Positions 50,115-61,400 of a stretch of DNA of 64,000 nt are shown here, piece by piece. The stretch's first letter is position 1. Every line of letters begins with the position of its first letter. The position numbers were made by a program, and so were the translations under genes. Where the stretch lies: positions 496,001 to 560,000 of the forward strand of contig CAVZFL010000001.1 in the NCBI GenBank assembly GCA_963774555.1. The letters are read 5' to 3'. The DNA is from VRUE01 sp963774555 (GTDB taxonomy: Bacteria; Actinomycetota; Thermoleophilia; Solirubrobacterales; 70-9). The notes beneath the pieces were generated by a model. That model was not told the origin of the DNA. It ran no database searches and saw only the letters and a program-made list of their open reading frames with translations.

Positions 50115-50969
50115 TCAGATGTGCTCGAAGGCGCCGAGCTTCCGCGCGACCAGCAGGTAGCCGATCATTACCACGATCGGCACCAGCGCCAGGGCCGCGG
50201 CGAAGGGCAGGTTGTTGGAGATGTTGTTGAAGACGACGTTGCCGATGAACTGGTTGTTGGAGACCAGCTTGGGCGTGATGTAGTCGCCGAGGGTGAGGGC
50301 GAAGGTGAAGATCGAGCCGGCCACCACGGCCGGGAAGGAGAGCGGCAGGATCACGCGGCGGAAGGTGGTGAAGGGGGAGGCGCCGAGATCCTCGGAGGCG
50401 CTGATCAGCGAGTTGGGGATGCGCTCCAGGCCGGCGAAGATCGGCAGGATCATGTACGGCAGCCAGAGGTAGCTCATCACCAGCCAGACCGCCGTGTTGC
50501 CGTAGCCGGGACCGTTCAGGCCCAGCGGCTGCAGGGCCCAGTCGATCAGCCCGCCGCCGGAGAGCATGTTGCGCCAGGAAAGGACCTTGACCAGGTAACT
50601 GGACCAGAGCGGGATCAGCACGGCGACTACGAGGATCGCCTTGCCGCGGCTGCTTGCCACCTTCGCCATGTAGAAGGCGATCGGAAAAGCGACGATCGCG
50701 TCGGTGACGGTCACCAGCGCCGCGATTGCCACGGTGCGAAGGACGATCGTCCGGTACACCGGTTCGTCGAAGAGGGTTTCGAAGTTTTCGAAGCTGAGGT
50801 TTTTTACGAGCTCGCCGCTGATCGCGTTGACCGACCACAGCGAGGCGACGAGGAGCAGGGCGAGCGAGCCGAGGTAGCCGACCACCAGCCAGCCGACCGG
50901 GCCCGCCAGGAGCGCCCCCACCTGCAGGCGGGGGCGCCCGTGGAACAGGTTGGCGAGCCGGCGGCTCAA
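50115..50969 (-). CDS. potB: ABC transporter permease, spermidine/putrescine type (PotB)
   Basis: 284 residues if translation starts at TTG 50969, which overlaps the potD stop (TTGA); the open frame from 51038 would need an unusual extension inside potD. Six membrane helices (LLAGPVGWLVVGYLGSLALL, AIAALVTVTDAIVAFPIAFY) and the EAA loop SEDLGASPFTTFRRVILPL. First permease of the polyamine importer. Confidence 0.86.
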   Translation of the reverse strand: MSRRLANLFHGRPRLQVGALLAGPVGWLVVGYLGSLALLLVASLWSVNAISGELVKNLSFENFETLFDEPVYRTIVLRTVAIAALVTVTDAIVAFPIAFYMAKVASSRGKAILVVAVLIPLWSSYLVKVLSWRNMLSGGGLIDWALQPLGLNGPGYGNTAVWLVMSYLWLPYMILPIFAGLERIPNSLISASEDLGASPFTTFRRVILPLSFPAVVAGSIFTFALTLGDYITPKLVSNNQFIGNVVFNNISNNLPFAAALALVPIVVMIGYLLVARKLGAFEHI

Positions 50970-52156
50970 CCCTTGATCGAGGTCCAGGCCTGGACCCAGT
51001 CGTTGTAGTCCTTGCAGTCTTCGGAGCCGTTGCCGCAATCGGCCAGGGGTGTCTTCCAGTAGTAGACGCGTTTCCAGAAGCCGGGTTCTTCTGCGTGGTA
51101 TTCGCTGCAGAAGTTCGGGTTCTTGGTCTCTTCACACGCCTTTTCCTGCGCCGGCGCCTCGCCGAAGTATTCCGCCACCTCGGCGTTCGCCTTCGGTTCG
51201 ATGATCCAGTTCATCCACATATACATGCAGTTCGGATGCGCGGCTTCCGAGCTGATCATCCAGGTGTCGGACCATCCCGTCGCGCCCTCTTCGGGAAGGA
51301 AGCCCTGACTCGCCGGGCTGGCCGCCACCGGCTTGCCTTCTTCCTTCAGTAGGAAGTACTGGTACTGCCACGTCGTGCCGACCTGAATGTCGCCGCTGGC
51401 GTAGGCAGAGATCTGCTTTTCGGCTTCCGACCAGTATTCGCCGACCAGCGGCCGCTGTTCCTTCAGCAGCTGCACGGCCGCTTCGAACTGTTCTTCGTTC
51501 AGCTCGTAGGGATCTTCGATCCCGAGGTCGGGACTGTGCGCCTTCAGGTAAACCGCCGCTTCGGCGATCGACATTGGGTCGTCGTACTGGGTGATCTTCC
51601 CCTTGTACGTCGAGGCGACTTTCGGATCGAGCGTCACGTTCCACGACCTGGGCGCGGGCTTGACCGAGTCGCTGTTCCACATCAGCAGGTTCGCGCCGCG
51701 CCCGTGGGGTATGCCGTAGGGCTTGCCGTCGAAGGTGTTGTACGGCTGGTTCTTCAGGTCGGAGAAAACGGTCTTGTAGTTCGGTACGAGGCTGACGTTG
51801 ACCGGATCGACGTCGCCGCCTTCGACCAGGCGAGCGGTGGCGTTGCCCGATGCGGAGACGCCGTCGTATTCACCGCTGCGCATCAGCGAGACCATTTCGT
51901 CGGAGGTTCCCGCGACCTTGTCGCTGACCTTGCAGCCGGTCTTCTTTTCGAATGGCTTCACCCATTCGTCTTCGACGTAGCCGGCCCAGGAGATCAGGTC
52001 GAGCGATCCCTCGCCCTTGCCGATCTTCTGCAGTTCTTCGCCTCCGCCTCCACTGTCGCTGCTGGAGCCGCAGCCGGCGAGCAGAAGCATGAAGGCCAAG
52101 AGGCCCCCGACGATCAGCCATGCGGTGCGTGCGGGTCGTGCGTCCTTGGATCTCAC
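50966..52156 (-). CDS. potD: spermidine/putrescine-binding lipoprotein (PotD)
   Basis: 396 residues from GTG 52156, which overlaps the potA stop (GTGA). Lipobox LLLAGCGSSS anchors it at Cys28. The solute-binding fold shows ISWAGYVEDEWVKPFEK, YDGVSASGNATARL, YGIPHGRGANLLMWNSD and the late GWSDTWMISSEAAHPNCMY. These match PotD/PotF-type polyamine-binding proteins, though the exact polyamine is not decided. Three C-terminal cysteines (ADCGNGSEDC) could form a disulfide. Confidence 0.87.
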   Translation of the reverse strand: MRSKDARPARTAWLIVGGLLAFMLLLAGCGSSSDSGGGGEELQKIGKGEGSLDLISWAGYVEDEWVKPFEKKTGCKVSDKVAGTSDEMVSLMRSGEYDGVSASGNATARLVEGGDVDPVNVSLVPNYKTVFSDLKNQPYNTFDGKPYGIPHGRGANLLMWNSDSVKPAPRSWNVTLDPKVASTYKGKITQYDDPMSIAEAAVYLKAHSPDLGIEDPYELNEEQFEAAVQLLKEQRPLVGEYWSEAEKQISAYASGDIQVGTTWQYQYFLLKEEGKPVAASPASQGFLPEEGATGWSDTWMISSEAAHPNCMYMWMNWIIEPKANAEVAEYFGEAPAQEKACEETKNPNFCSEYHAEEPGFWKRVYYWKTPLADCGNGSEDCKDYNDWVQAWTSIKG

Positions 52157-53160
52157 GGTGATTCCTCCTCTGTAGTCGAACTGCTGCTGACGGCGACCGT
52201 GTGCTCCGGGCGCCAGCCCACGATGACCTCCCTACCCTGCTCCGAGGCAGCGTTCACTGACGTGCCCTCGACGTTTTGACGGATGACCTGAAGCTCCCCG
52301 CCGGCCTCGAGGGCGACCGTGTAGCGGGTCACCATGCCGGCGTAGGCGACGGCGGCGATGCGGCCGCGCTCGGTGCGCAGGCCGTTCGGCGTCGCCGTGG
52401 GATCGACCAGCTGGATCTTCTCCGGGCGGATCGTGAAGCGCGAGCCGTCGCGCTCGAGCAGGTTGGAGACGCCGACGAAGCCGGCGACGAACTCGGTCGC
52501 CGGGCGCTCGTAGAGCTCGACCGGTGGGCTGACCTGCTCGATCCGGCCGTTGTTGAAGACGGCGATGCGGTCGCTCATCGTCAGCGCCTCGTCCTGGTCG
52601 TGGGTGACGTAGACGAAGGTGATCCCGACCTCGCCCTGGATCGCCTTCAGCTCGACCTGCATCTGCTCGCGCAGCTTCAGGTCGAGGGCGCCGAGCGGCT
52701 CGTCGAGCAGCAGCACCCGCGGGCGGTTGACGATCGCCCGCGCCAGCGCGACGCGCTGGCGCTGCCCACCGGAGAGCTCGGCGGGCCGCCGCTCGCCGTA
52801 GCCCGGCAGGCGCACCATCTCCAGCGCCTCGTCGCGTCGCTTTGCCCGCTCTGCCTTGTCGACGCGGGCGATTCGCAGCCCGTAGGCGACGTTCTCGCCG
52901 ACGGTCATGTGGGGGAAGAGGGCGTAGTCCTGGAAGACCGTGTTGATCGCGCGGTCGTAGGGCGGCACGCCGCCGACGTCCTCGCCGCCGAGCTCGATCG
53001 TGCCGCCGCTGGGATCCTCGAAGCCGGCGATCATCCGCAGCGTCGTCGTCTTGCCCGACCCCGACGGCCCGAGCATGGTGAAGAACTCGCCCGGCTCGAT
53101 CTCGAGGTCGATTCCGGCAACCGCCACCACCTCGCCGTAGTGCTTGGAGAGGTCGGCCAA
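52153..53160 (-). CDS. potA: polyamine ABC transporter ATPase (PotA)
   Basis: 335 residues. Walker A GPSGSGKTTTLRMIAG, Q-loop VFQDYALFPHMTV, signature LSGGQRQRVALARAI, Walker B VLLLDEPLGALD, H-loop THDQDEAL, and a C-terminal TOBE domain (SRFTIRPEKIQLV). First gene of the potABDC operon. The frame starts at TTG 53160; no ATG or GTG is available close upstream in frame, so the start is uncertain. A TTGTCC/GATAAC pair around 53185-53220 could be the promoter. Confidence 0.9.
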   Translation of the reverse strand: MADLSKHYGEVVAVAGIDLEIEPGEFFTMLGPSGSGKTTTLRMIAGFEDPSGGTIELGGEDVGGVPPYDRAINTVFQDYALFPHMTVGENVAYGLRIARVDKAERAKRRDEALEMVRLPGYGERRPAELSGGQRQRVALARAIVNRPRVLLLDEPLGALDLKLREQMQVELKAIQGEVGITFVYVTHDQDEALTMSDRIAVFNNGRIEQVSPPVELYERPATEFVAGFVGVSNLLERDGSRFTIRPEKIQLVDPTATPNGLRTERGRIAAVAYAGMVTRYTVALEAGGELQVIRQNVEGTSVNAASEQGREVIVGWRPEHTVAVSSSSTTEEESP

Positions 53161-53228
53161 GCGGATGTCGGGTGTAGTAGCTACACGGAAAAGTTATCCG
53201 AGCAGTTGAGGAAAGCAAGGACAAACTC

Positions 53229-53250
53229 GCCCCGGCCAGTTGGCCGGGGC
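53229..53250 (-). terminator. terminator hairpin after the NlpC/P60 gene
   Basis: Perfect 10-bp stem GCCCCGGCCA (53229-53238)/TGGCCGGGGC (53241-53250), 30 bp downstream of the minus-strand stop at 53281, followed on that strand by GAGTTTGTCC, a weak U-tract. Confidence 0.6.
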
Positions 53251-53280
53251 GGAGTAAGCCTCAGGCGTCGCGCCTATCGC

Positions 53281-53838
53281 TTAGAAGCCTTCGGGGTGCC
53301 TGGCGACGTAGCCGACGTTGTCGCGCAGGTCTTCATGCCAGCGCGGACCGGTGCCGCTGGCGTCGCCGGAGGTGTCCCAGCGCACGCCGGCGATCACCGC
53401 GTAGGCGTGGCCGGCGTTGGCGTAGACGGTGATCCAGCGGCCTTCGCCGGCGAGTCCCCATTTCTCCATCGGGCCGGAGGGCAGGGGGCTTTCGAGGAAT
53501 TCGCCGCCGTGCAGCGCGTAGCTGACCGAGCCGGAGCAGTCGTAGCCGCGGTCCCACCAGCGGGCGTGACCGCCGCCCCAGACGTAGGGCTTGGTGCGGA
53601 TCTTGTTCGCCGCCGCAATCACGTTCTTGACCTGCGGCGGGGCGGATTTGGGCGGGATCAGCATCCCGTTGGGCAGCAACCGCGCTTTCGCGGTCGGAGT
53701 GCAGACGTCGGTTTCGGCGGGCGAGACGCCACCGCCACCGCAGTTGGCCGATGCCGCCACGGGCATCAGCGCCAGGCAGGCCAGCACTCCCGCAACGACT
53801 ATGCCTAGCTTGAGTTGATTCCTGCTGTTGTTGCGCAA
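53281..53838 (-). CDS. secreted NlpC/P60-like cell-wall hydrolase
   Basis: 185 residues from TTG 53838, with GAAGGAG 8 bp upstream. Signal peptide (GIVVAGVLACLALMPVAASA). The NlpC/P60 pattern is YVWGGGHARWWDRGYDCSGS (catalytic Cys in DCSGS, near residue 100) and the His in GHAYAVIAGV (near 144). Such cysteine peptidases cut peptide bonds in peptidoglycan. A c-di-AMP riboswitch lies directly upstream on the same strand; this pairing is common for actinobacterial wall hydrolases. Confidence 0.82.
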   Translation of the reverse strand: MRNNSRNQLKLGIVVAGVLACLALMPVAASANCGGGGVSPAETDVCTPTAKARLLPNGMLIPPKSAPPQVKNVIAAANKIRTKPYVWGGGHARWWDRGYDCSGSVSYALHGGEFLESPLPSGPMEKWGLAGEGRWITVYANAGHAYAVIAGVRWDTSGDASGTGPRWHEDLRDNVGYVARHPEGF

Positions 53839-53854
53839 ACCGATCTCCTTCGTC

Positions 53855-53991
53855 GGCCTACGGGGTTAGCTGTCGGGCTGGCGCTGTAGGAGCCTGCGCC
53901 CCCGCCTCAACTAGGCGAGTTAGCCCCGAAAACGTGGTTCCCCCGCTCCCGCAGCGCCTCCAGCACGCGGGATTCGGCGTTTCGGTTATTC
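53855..53991 (-). promoter_or_regulatory. c-di-AMP riboswitch (ydaO/yuaA class)
   Basis: Read on the minus strand, the region runs from CCGAAACGCCGAATCCCGCG through GGAGGCGCTGCGGGAGCGGG, GAACCACGTTTTCGGGG, to CCCGACAGCTAACCCCGTAG, then the ribosome-binding site. The GAATCCCGC and GACAGCTAACC blocks and their order match the ydaO consensus known from cell-wall hydrolase leaders. Binding of c-di-AMP normally turns such genes off. It precedes the TTG start by 17 bp. Confidence 0.8.
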
Positions 53992-54084
53992 GGAACGGCG
54001 GCAGTGTAGACGATCTGCCGGCTGTCTGCTCATGAAACACAAACATTTTCTCTTCTCTCCGCATTTCGCCTGGAAACCAGACCG

Positions 54085-54131
54085 TTGCGGTCGCATTTGC
54101 CGCCGCATAGCGGAAGGAAGTGCGACCGCAA
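54085..54131. repeat. CCGYATAGCGG palindrome family, copy 2
   Basis: Perfect 11-bp arms TTGCGGTCGCA (54085-54095) and TGCGACCGCAA (54121-54131), with core CCGCATAGCGG, as in the element at 15548-15604. It lies between the riboswitch and the divergent SDR gene. Confidence 0.75.
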
Positions 54132-54171
54132 GGAGTGATTCGACGTAATCGCTGCTAGCTTGCGCGCTGCG

Positions 54172-54972
54172 ATGGAACTTGCGGGGAAGACAGCGCTGCT
54201 CACCGGCGCCACGGGAGGCCTCGGCCGGGCCACCGCAAAGGCACTTGCCGCGCGCGGAGCGAAGCTGAGCCTGAGCGGCCGCAAGGGCGAGGCCCTGGAG
54301 GAACTGGCGGCGGGGCTGCCGGGCGAGGGCCACCAGGTCTTCCCCTCGGATCTGGCTCAGCCCGGCGCCGCGGAGAGGCTGGCGGCGGATGCAGGCGAGG
54401 TCGACGTCCTGGTCGCCAACGCGGGTCTTCCCGGCATGGGCCGCCTGCCTGAGCTGAGCAGCGAGCAGTTGACCGGCACCCTGCGGGTCAACCTCGAGGC
54501 ACCGATGCTCCTCGCCCGCGCGGTCGAGTCCCAAATGCTCGAGCGCGGCAGCGGCCACATGGTCTTTATCGCCTCGCTCTCGGGCAAGTCGGCAACGCCG
54601 CTCTCCTCCGTCTACAACGCGACCAAGTTCGGCCTGCGCGGCTTCGCCCTCGGCCTACGTGCCGACCTCGACCCACTCGGCATCGGCGTCTCGATCGTCT
54701 CCCCGGGCACGATCCGCGAAGCAGGCCTGTTCGCGGACTCTGGCGCCGACCCGATCCCCGGCTTCGGCACCGGCTCCCCCGAGCAGGTCGCCAACGCCGT
54801 GGTCAAGGCAATCGAGCAGAACAAGGTCGAGATCAGCGTCGCACCCATACAACAACGCCTGCTGGCCCACTTCGCCCTGGCCAGTCCCGGCATCTCGGTC
54901 AAGGTCGCCAGCGGAGACTCCGGCCAGAAGGCCGCTGCCGCAGTAGCCAAAGGCCAAACCAACAAGCGCTGA
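54172..54972 (+). CDS. short-chain dehydrogenase/reductase (SDR)
   Basis: 266 residues from ATG 54172 (a TTG at 54160 is possible). TGATGGLGRATAKAL cofactor loop, Arg-rich second strand (SGRKGEALEEL, favouring NADPH), NAG, Ser in IASLSGKS and the YNATKFGLRGFAL catalytic pair. Similar to ketoacyl-reductase-like or retinol-type SDRs; substrate not known. Two GTGCAAC palindromes follow the stop, and aconitase begins 125 bp later. Confidence 0.85.
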   Translation: MELAGKTALLTGATGGLGRATAKALAARGAKLSLSGRKGEALEELAAGLPGEGHQVFPSDLAQPGAAERLAADAGEVDVLVANAGLPGMGRLPELSSEQLTGTLRVNLEAPMLLARAVESQMLERGSGHMVFIASLSGKSATPLSSVYNATKFGLRGFALGLRADLDPLGIGVSIVSPGTIREAGLFADSGADPIPGFGTGSPEQVANAVVKAIEQNKVEISVAPIQQRLLAHFALASPGISVKVASGDSGQKAAAAVAKGQTNKR

Positions 54973-54976
54973 GCCG

Positions 54977-55023
54977 GGGTGCAACGTTTTGTCCCCCTGG
55001 AGAGGGGATAGCGCGTTACACCC
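54977..55023. repeat. GTGCAAC palindrome family, copy 6
   Basis: Arms GGGTGCAACG (54977-54986) and CGTTACACCC (55014-55023) with one mismatch. Starts 4 bp after the SDR stop; first of a tandem pair. Confidence 0.75.
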
Positions 55024-55037
55024 GACAAGACCGCACC

Positions 55038-55083
55038 GGGTGCAACGTCTTGTCCCCCTGGGAGGGGGAGAAAGCGTTGCACC
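55038..55083. repeat. GTGCAAC palindrome family, copy 7
   Basis: Arms GGGTGCAAC (55038-55046) and GTTGCACCC (55075-55083), inner TCCCCC/GGGGGA. Second of the tandem pair, ending 14 bp before the GTG start of aconitase, so it occupies the leader. Confidence 0.8.
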
Positions 55084-55097
55084 CCTAGGATTGGGGT

Positions 55098-57893
<2,796 letters not shown>

Positions 57894-57895
57894 CG

Positions 57896-58114
57896 CTTGT
57901 GGAATTCAGGCGGCGCCGGGCCAAGCGAGGCAAGGACCGAGGACGCCGCATCGCGCCGGCCCGCCGTCGTCTGAAGCCGCAAGGAGGCGATGCAGTAAGG
58001 GCCGCGGGAGGCAGGGGGGTCCGCGCGACCCTCACTGCACCTGCGCGTCGGTAGCCAGGGAGGGATGCCGACGCGGCCGTTCCCCTAAACGGGACTGCTC
58101 AGAGGAACAGTCAG
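57896..58114 (-). ncRNA. putative structured small RNA with C-rich loops
   Basis: The 272-bp gap between converging aconitase and DUF3817 genes folds, on the minus strand, into five consecutive stems: GACTG/CAGTC (58112-58093), CCGTT/AACGG, GCGTCGG/CCGACGC (58074-58045), TGCAGT/ACTGCA (58039-57991) and a long stem (57983-57896). Loops on this strand are C-rich (ATCCCTCCCT; ACCCCCCTGCC), recalling the actinobacterial 6C RNA. A near-consensus promoter sits just upstream. The last hairpin may also terminate both flanking genes. The RNA is unproven. Confidence 0.5.
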
Positions 58115-58120
58115 CTTCTA

Positions 58121-58149
58121 GCTATACCGCGTCGAACGCCGCGGGTCAA
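58121..58149 (-). promoter_or_regulatory. sigma-70-type promoter for the putative small RNA
   Basis: On the minus strand: TTGACC (58149-58144), 17-nt spacer, TATAGC (58126-58121). Both hexamers and the spacer are close to the primary-sigma consensus. No coding start follows in that direction before the aconitase stop, so it should drive a non-coding transcript. Confidence 0.6.
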
Positions 58150-58165
58150 GCTCTCCTGAGCGCAT

Positions 58166-58495
58166 TTACGGCGATCCCGCAACTCTTTGCGGGGATTCCG
58201 CGACTCCCCACCCCTTGCGCTCGATCAGCTCGATCCCGATCACGCTGCCGACCGGGCCGACCGGCGTAAGGGTCGCCGCAAGCAGCGTATACGGTGCCTG
58301 TCGCTTGCCGCAGGCGACCCAGATCACAATGCAGAGGACGACAAACCCGAGCCCGTGCGCCCAACCGAACACCATCGTCTCCTTGTCGAATCCCGGCAGC
58401 AGCCAAAACAAGATCAGCAAGCTGAAGATCCCCAGCTCGACGTAGGAGAGCCACTTGACCTTGGTGAAGAGGGGACCGGGAACAGCCTTGCGCAT
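58166..58495 (-). CDS. DUF3817 membrane protein
   Basis: 109 residues with three hydrophobic segments: YVELGIFSLLILFWLLPGF, MVFGWAHGLGFVVLCIVIWV and a final LLAATLTPVGPVGSVIGIEL. The GWAHGLGFV and PVGPV pattern fits DUF3817 proteins, which are small inner-membrane proteins of unknown role common in Actinobacteria. The ATG overlaps the stop of the 2-oxoglutarate dehydrogenase gene by one base (TAATG), so it is translated from the same mRNA. Confidence 0.82.
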   Translation of the reverse strand: MRKAVPGPLFTKVKWLSYVELGIFSLLILFWLLPGFDKETMVFGWAHGLGFVVLCIVIWVACGKRQAPYTLLAATLTPVGPVGSVIGIELIERKGWGVAESPQRVAGSP

Positions 58496-61400
58496 TAGGC
58501 CCCCGGAGTAAGTGCGGTGAGCACGATCCGCTCTTGCTCCCGCGCATGAGCTGCTGAGTAACCCTCACCGGGGCTCGCACGGGTCGGGCGGCCGATGTAG
58601 CCGAGCTCTACTCCCTCGGGGAGGATGTCGGGGAGGCGGCGGGACATCACCTTCCAGCAGCCCATGTTGCGCGGCTCCTCCTGGACCCAGGTGATCTCCT
58701 TCAGGTTCGGGTAGCCGGCGATCAGCTCGGTCAGCTGCTCCTTGGCGAAGGGGAAGAGCAGCTCGACCCGGGCGATCGCGACGTCCTCGGCGCTCTCGCG
58801 GCGCTCGCTGGCGTCGAGGTCGAAGTAGACCTTGCCGGTGCAGAGGACGAGGCGCTCGACCTGCTCGCGCCGCTCCGTCGCCTTGGGGTCGTCGAGGATG
58901 AAGTGGAAGTGCTCCTCGGTCAGCTGCTCGGGCGTCGCCGCGGCGCGATCGAGGCGCAGCAGGCCCTTGGGGGTGAAGACGACCAGCGGCCGCGGCTTGC
59001 GGATCAGCGCCTGGCGGCGCAGCAGGTGGAAGTACTGGGCGGCGGTGGTCGGGTTGGCGATGCGGATGTTGCCCTCGGCGCCGAGGGCGAGGAAGCGCTC
59101 GATCCGGGCGCTTGAGTGCTCGGGGCCGGAGCCCTCGTAGCCGTGGGGGAGGAGCAGGGTGAGGCGGCTGGTCTGGCCCCACTTGGCCTCGCCGGAGACG
59201 ATGAAGGTGTCGATGATCACCTGGCCGGCGTTGGCGAAGTCGCCGTACTGGGCCTCCCAGATGATCAGCGCGTTCGGCGTCGCCGCCGAGTAGCCGTACT
59301 CGAAGCCGAGGCAGGCGATCTCCGAGAGCGGGCTGTTGTAGAGCTCGAAGGGGGCGTTGGCGTCGGCCAGGTTCTGCATCGGGCAGTACTCGAGGCCGGT
59401 GTTCTCGTCGTGCAGGACGAGGTGGCGGTTGGAGAAGGTGCCGCGCTCGGTGTCCTGGCCGGTGAGGCGGATGTGGACGCCCTCGGTCAGCAGCGAGGCG
59501 AAGGCGAGCGCCTCGGCGTGGCCGAATTCGATCCCCCCGTTCTCCAATGTGTCGATTCGCTTGGAGAGGGGTTTGCGCAGCTTGCGGTGGATCGTGAAGC
59601 TCTCCGGCACCTCGATCAGCACCTGGTTCAGCTCGCGCAGCTTCTCCACCGGGACCGTGGTGTCGACCGGCGGGCTGGCGCTGCGGTCGAGCTCGCCGGT
59701 GGTGCTCGTCGTCACCGTCGGGTCCTCGTATTCGCCCAGCTCCATCTTGTGGCGCAGGTCCTTCAGCGCCGCCGACATCTCGTCGTGGCGCTGCTTGGCG
59801 GCGGTGTCGACGTCCTCGCGGGAGATCACCCCCTCCTCGATCAGCTTCTCGGCGTAGATCTCGGAGACCGGCGGGTGGGCCTTGATCTTGGCCGCGATCT
59901 GGGGCTGGGTGTAGGCGGGCTCGTCGGTCTCGTTGTGGCCGTAGCGCCGGTAGCCGATCACGTCGATGACGATGTCGCGGCCCCAGCGCTCGCGGTAGGC
60001 CATCGCCAGGCGGATCGCCGCCGAGCAGGCCTCGACGTCGTCGGCGTTGACGTGGACGATCGGCACGTTGAAGCCCTTCGCCATGTCGGCGGCGTAGGGG
60101 GTCGAGCGGGCGTCCTCGGGATCGGTGGTGAAGCCGACCTGGTTGTCCTGGATGACGTGGATCGTGCCGCCGGTGGTGTAGCCGCGCAGCGACTGCAGGT
60201 TGAGGGTCTCGGCGACCACGCCCTGGCCCGGGAAGGCGGCGTCGCCGTGCAGCAGCACCGGCACCGCGCACTTCGGCTTGTGCTCGATCTTCGGTCCCTC
60301 GAAGTCGGACTGGATGAAGCGGGTCGCGCCCTCGACCACCGGGTTGACGAACTCGAGGTGGCTCGGGTTGGGGTAGAGGCGGACGGCGATTTTCTCGCCG
60401 GCGCTGGTCTCGTAGACCCCCTGGTGGCCGTAGTGATACTTGACGTCGCCGGTGCCGCCGTGCGGGATCGCCGCCACCGCCTTGACCGCGTCGATCTGCT
60501 TGGAGCCCTCGAACTCGGCCAGGATCGACTCGACCGAACGGCCCAGGTTGTGGGCGAGGACGGCGAGGCGGCCGCGGTGGGCCATACCGAAGACGACCTC
60601 CTCGGCACCGCCGCGGTAGGCGAGGGTGACCAGCTCGTCGAGCATCGGCACCACCGCGTCGAGCCCCTCGATCGTGAAGATCTTCTGGCCCAGGTAGGCC
60701 TTCTCGATGAAGCGCTCGAACTGGAAGACGTCGATCAGCCGCCCCAGCAGGCGCCGTTTCTCCTCGTCGGCGAGCGGGTGGCGGTGGGCGCCGGTCTCGA
60801 TCATCTCCTGCATCCAAGTCCGCTGCTGGTGGGAGGAGAGGTGCTCGAACTGGTAGGCGATCGTGCCGCAGTAGGCCTCGCGCAGGCGCGGCAGCGTCTC
60901 GAGCAGGGTCTCGCCGGGGACCCCGATGCGCAGGATCGAGGCCGGGATGCGTTCCATCAGCTCCGGCGTCAGGTTGAGGTTCTCGGGCTGGATCGCCGGG
61001 TCCCCCTTGGGCTCGCGGCCGAGCGGGTCGAGGCGGGCGGCGAGGTGGCCGTGGGTGCGGTAGCCCTTGAGCAGCGAGGTCGCCGCCTGCACTGCCTGCA
61101 ACAGCTCCTCGTCGGGCTGGGTCGAGACGACGGCCATCTCCTCGGTGCCCGAGGAGGGCGCGCCGAGCGGTGGCGCCGAGGCCGAGGCGGGGTGGGCGGA
61201 GGAGACCGGACCCGGGTCGAGGCCGAGGTCGGTGGCGACTCCCTCATAGAAGCCCTTCTCGCCCTGCAGCAGCTGCTCGATGCTGCGCAGGAAGGCGCCC
61301 GACTCGGCGCCCTGGATCACCCGGTGGTCGTAGGTCGAGGTCAGCATCATCGTCTTCGAGACGCCGAGCTGGCGCAGCCGCTCGGGCGAGGCGTGGGCCC

